In this document: in pieces, positions 61,799-64,000 of the stretch
Layout of the letters: each line of letters begins with the position of its first letter
How positions within the stretch are numbered: position 1 is the stretch's first letter
Source: Verrucomicrobiaceae bacterium
Lineage (GTDB): Bacteria; Verrucomicrobiota; Verrucomicrobiia; Verrucomicrobiales; Verrucomicrobiaceae
DNA: 64,000 nucleotides
Reading direction: 5' to 3'
Assembly (NCBI GenBank): GCA_947458455.1
Contig: CANGYJ010000004.1
Coordinates: forward strand, 186,001-250,000
Translations under genes and position numbers: made by a program
Notes under the pieces: generated by a model
The model's input: only the letters and a program-made list of their open reading frames with translations
Database searches by the model: none
What the model was told of the DNA's origin: nothing

Positions 61799-62557
61799 AT
61801 GATTCCCATCGATCTCACAGGCAAAGTCGCGCTCGTTACTGGAGCTTCCCAAGGCATTGGCGCAGAAGTCGCCCGCACGCTGCATCGGGCGGGAGCCACC
61901 GTGGTGATCAATCACCTCGGCACTGCGGGCACCACGGCGGATGCGCAGGCGCTGGCCGATGAGCTGAATCTTCTCCGCACGGACAGCGCCAGCCTCGCGG
62001 CGGCGGATGTCTCCAAGGCGGAGCAGGTACAAACGATGATGGGCGAGGTGCAGGCTCAGCATGGCGGCCTCGATTTCCTGGTGAACAATGCTGCGATCAT
62101 CAAGGACCGCACTCTCGCCAAGATGAGCTACGAGGAATGGGATGCGGTGATCGGGGTGAACCTCAGCGGCGTGTTTTACTGCTGCAAGCATGCGCTGGAG
62201 ATCATGCGCGAAGGCGGGGCGATGGTGAGCTTTGGCAGCATCGCGGCCATCCAGGGATTCTTCGGCCAGGCAAACTATGCCTCCGCCAAAGCCGGTGTGC
62301 AGGCGATGATGCGCGTGCTGAGCCGCGAGGCCGCCCGGAAGAACATCCGCGCCAATGCCATCGCACCCGGCGTGATCGACACCAGCATGGCCGCCACGAT
62401 TCCCGAGGCCGTGCGGGCCGAGATGCTCAAAAACGTGCCTTTGAACCGCTTCGGCACGACTGCCGAGGTGGCCAACGTCGTGCTCTTCCTCTGCTCGCCG
62501 CTCTCCAGCTACGTCACCGGGCAGACAATCGAGATCAACGGCGGCTGGCGGGGCTAA
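61799..62557 (+). CDS. SDR-family oxidoreductase (FabG-like)
   Basis: 252 residues. Classical SDR: cofactor motif LVTGASQGIGAEVA (residues about 11-24), NNAAI, catalytic Ser in VSFGSIAAIQG, and Y-A-S-A-K in QANYASAKAGVQAM. The C-terminal part (NAIAPGVIDTSM and VTGQTIEINGGW) is typical of 3-oxoacyl-ACP reductase-like enzymes and glucose/sugar dehydrogenases; the NADP(H) preference is unknown. It lies 49 bases after the SulP-CA stop and may only be a neighbour, since nothing links it to carbon uptake. Confidence 0.92.
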   Translation: MIPIDLTGKVALVTGASQGIGAEVARTLHRAGATVVINHLGTAGTTADAQALADELNLLRTDSASLAAADVSKAEQVQTMMGEVQAQHGGLDFLVNNAAIIKDRTLAKMSYEEWDAVIGVNLSGVFYCCKHALEIMREGGAMVSFGSIAAIQGFFGQANYASAKAGVQAMMRVLSREAARKNIRANAIAPGVIDTSMAATIPEAVRAEMLKNVPLNRFGTTAEVANVVLFLCSPLSSYVTGQTIEINGGWRG

Positions 62558-62859
62558 CCGCCGACCGGTTTGAGGATCACCCATGTGGCACCCCAGGAGC
62601 CGCTGGCTTCATCGGCGGGGTGGATGACTTGCTGGACCTCGGGGAGCTTCGCGAGGATCGCGTGGACGCTGGTGCGCAGGGTGCCGGTGCCTTTGCCGTG
62701 GATGATTCGCACGCGGAGAATGCCGCGCTGGCGGCATTCGGCGAGGTACTCGGGAATCAGGCTGCCGATTTCGTTCGGGCGAAAGGTGTGCAAATCGAGC
62801 TCGGGTCCGATGGGATGCTCGATGATTTCGGGGAAGGCGTCGTCGTCGTCCGAGGTCAT
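62554..62859 (-). CDS. Smr (MutS2/SMR) domain protein
   Basis: 101 residues. The Smr fold is clear: PELDLHTFRPNEIGSLIPEYLAECRQRGILRVRIIHGKGTGTLRTSVHAIL, with the L-D-L-H and H-G-K-G-T-G-x-L-R motifs of the domain. Such domains bind or nick nucleic acids, as in MutS2 and small Smr proteins. The gene converges with the SDR gene (four-base overlap of stops). Its start overlaps the upstream kinase stop by four bases (ATGA), so it is co-translated with the kinase. Confidence 0.9.
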   Translation of the reverse strand: MTSDDDDAFPEIIEHPIGPELDLHTFRPNEIGSLIPEYLAECRQRGILRVRIIHGKGTGTLRTSVHAILAKLPEVQQVIHPADEASGSWGATWVILKPVGG

Positions 62860-64000
62860 GCGGCGGCGAGGCGGACTTCAAAGATCGTTTCGTCATCGTG
62901 GGAGCTGACGAGCTTCAGGGTGGCGTGGTTGGCGCGGGCGAATTCGGCGGCGATGTTGAGGCCGAGGCCGAAGCCGTCGGTCTGGCGGTTGTGAGCTTTG
63001 TCGCCCCGGAAGAAGCGTTCAAAAAGGCGCGGCTGGATCTCGGCTGGGATGGCGGGGCCGGTGTTGGTGAGGGTGAAGACGGCCTCGCCAGCCTCACGAG
63101 CGAGGCGCAGGCGCACGCTGCCGGAGGGGCGGTTGTATTTGATGGCGTTGCTGAGGAGGTTTTGGAAGACCTGGCGCAGGAGAGCGCGGTCGGCATGCAC
63201 GGTGACGCGGGGTTCGATCTCGGGATGCAGGGTGAGCTCGGCGGCTTCGCAGAGGATTTCGCCGTCTTCGATGAGGCGGGAGAGATCGGCGCTGAGATCG
63301 TAGGTTTCGGGATGGGTGGGCAGGCGACCGGCATCCGCCTGGGAGAGCAGGAGAAGGCTTTGGGTGATGGTTTTGAGCCTGGTGGCCTCTTCGAAAAGGC
63401 TGGCAAAGCGCTCGTGCTCGGCACTGCCGGGCGTGGTGTGGCGCAGGGCGTCATCCAGGCTGGCGAGCATGATGGCGAGGGGCGTCTTCAGCTCGTGCGA
63501 GGCATCGGCGGTGAAACGTACGGCCTGCTGAAAGCTACCCTCCAGACGCTGCATCATCTCGTTGAGCACGCCGATGAGCTGGGCGAACTCGCGGTCATCA
63601 TCGCGGCTCAAAGGGATGCGCTCGGCGAGGTCGCTGGCGGTGAGGCGCTGCGCGGTGGTGACGACACGCTCGAGGGGCTTCATCGCTCGTTTGGAGGTCC
63701 ACAAAGCGGCGAGCCCGGCGAGGGCGAGAGCGATGACGGCGGCTCCGGCATACCAAGAGCCCATGCGATTCACATCCGCGTAAAATTCACGCAGCGAGAG
63801 GCCGACGAACATGGTGTAGTGCGGATTGCTGAAGGCTCCCCAGCGCCAGTCCACGCCGCGAGAGCGGGCGGTGAACATGACCGGATCACGCACCATGGGC
63901 ATCTGAGGGCGGAAGCGGGCGGCACGGCTGCGCTGCTGGCCGTGCGGAGGGCGTGGTTCCAGGCGCGGCAGGCCGAGCAGCCCGCCGAAGTCGGCATCGC
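62856..64000 (-). CDS. Sensor histidine kinase (5' truncated by window)
   Basis: The frame is open to the end of the window; an ATG at 63902 lies inside the protein, not necessarily at its start, because the upstream codons continue in frame without a stop. Visible parts are an extracytoplasmic segment, a membrane helix (YAGAAVIALALAGLAALWT), a HAMP domain (ERVVTTAQRLTASDLAERIPLS), the HisKA box FTADASHELKTPLAIMLASLDDA (phosphorylated His codon near 63497), and a HATPase with NAIKYN, FERFFRGDKAHN and GFGLGLNIAAEFA. It is a standard EnvZ/PhoR-type kinase. Its response regulator should lie just outside, beyond 64000. Confidence 0.9.
   Translation of the reverse strand, partial: DADFGGLLGLPRLEPRPPHGQQRSRAARFRPQMPMVRDPVMFTARSRGVDWRWGAFSNPHYTMFVGLSLREFYADVNRMGSWYAGAAVIALALAGLAALWTSKRAMKPLERVVTTAQRLTASDLAERIPLSRDDDREFAQLIGVLNEMMQRLEGSFQQAVRFTADASHELKTPLAIMLASLDDALRHTTPGSAEHERFASLFEEATRLKTITQSLLLLSQADAGRLPTHPETYDLSADLSRLIEDGEILCEAAELTLHPEIEPRVTVHADRALLRQVFQNLLSNAIKYNRPSGSVRLRLAREAGEAVFTLTNTGPAIPAEIQPRLFERFFRGDKAHNRQTDGFGLGLNIAAEFARANHATLKLVSSHDDETIFEVRLAAA

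Overview
The window is about 64 kb of GC-rich, gene-dense chromosomal DNA from a Gram-negative bacterium. It is most likely a member of the Verrucomicrobiota, close to the Verrucomicrobiales. This rests on the mix of genes: a DUF1592-type c-haem secreted protein, many signal-peptide-bearing esterases, sialidase-like, parallel beta-helix and FAD proteins, a DUF6268 barrel, a TolC/HlyD/ABC set, a REP/RAYT element and mostly Shine-Dalgarno-less starts. No 16S rRNA gene or other phylogenetic marker is present, so the placement is inference. I found no stretch above about 300 bases without a gene.

Layout. 1-12.6 kb: the end of a DadA-like FAD enzyme, a secreted double-HExxH metallopeptidase-like protein, an AsmA-like protein, a TauE/SafE permease, MmcQ/YjbR, aconitase A with a clear terminator, a PH-domain protein, an epimerase/DapA-family pair, oligopeptidase B and small hypotheticals. 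12.7-16.6 kb: a large DUF1592 cytochrome-type protein, an HNH nuclease with its small partner, and tRNA-Arg(TCT). 16.7-27.4 kb: a secreted hydrolase region (CE-type alpha/beta hydrolase, SASA acetylesterase, BD-FAE-like esterase, sialidase-like plus FAD oxidoreductase operon), interrupted by ilvA and by a RAYT transposase flanked by its REP palindromes, and ended by a divergent PanB-like gene. 27.6-32.6 kb: a type I secretion-like operon (ABC, HlyD, TolC) whose ABC protein lacks key ATPase residues. 32.8-42.9 kb: an outer-membrane barrel, a PAS histidine kinase and NarL-type regulator, then a group bracketed by two DUF2934 proteins (MGH1-type glycosidase carrying an in-frame repeat insertion, CBS site-2 protease, HPF-like protein, small lipoproteins). 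43-53 kb: a frameshifted transglutaminase-like gene, a methyltransferase, two beta-helix proteins, and a four-helix-bundle gene bracketed by inverted short-period repeats.

53-61.7 kb holds the most coherent system: a LysR regulator divergent from dabB-dabA, sbtA-sbtB and a SulP-STAS-beta-carbonic anhydrase fusion. These are three mechanistically different inorganic-carbon uptake modules in one co-directional block, with no carbon-fixation gene in the window. The window ends with an SDR reductase, an Smr-domain protein and a truncated sensor histidine kinase.

How the genes work together. The DIC block should supply cytosolic bicarbonate, by energised CO2 hydration (DabAB), Na+/bicarbonate symport with PII-like control (SbtAB) and SulP transport with coupled carbonic anhydrase. 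The secreted esterase, sialidase-like and beta-helix proteins fit growth on decorated polysaccharides. The kinase/regulator and DUF2934-bracketed group look like a stress or dormancy module. These functional statements come from family knowledge and gene order, not from experiment.
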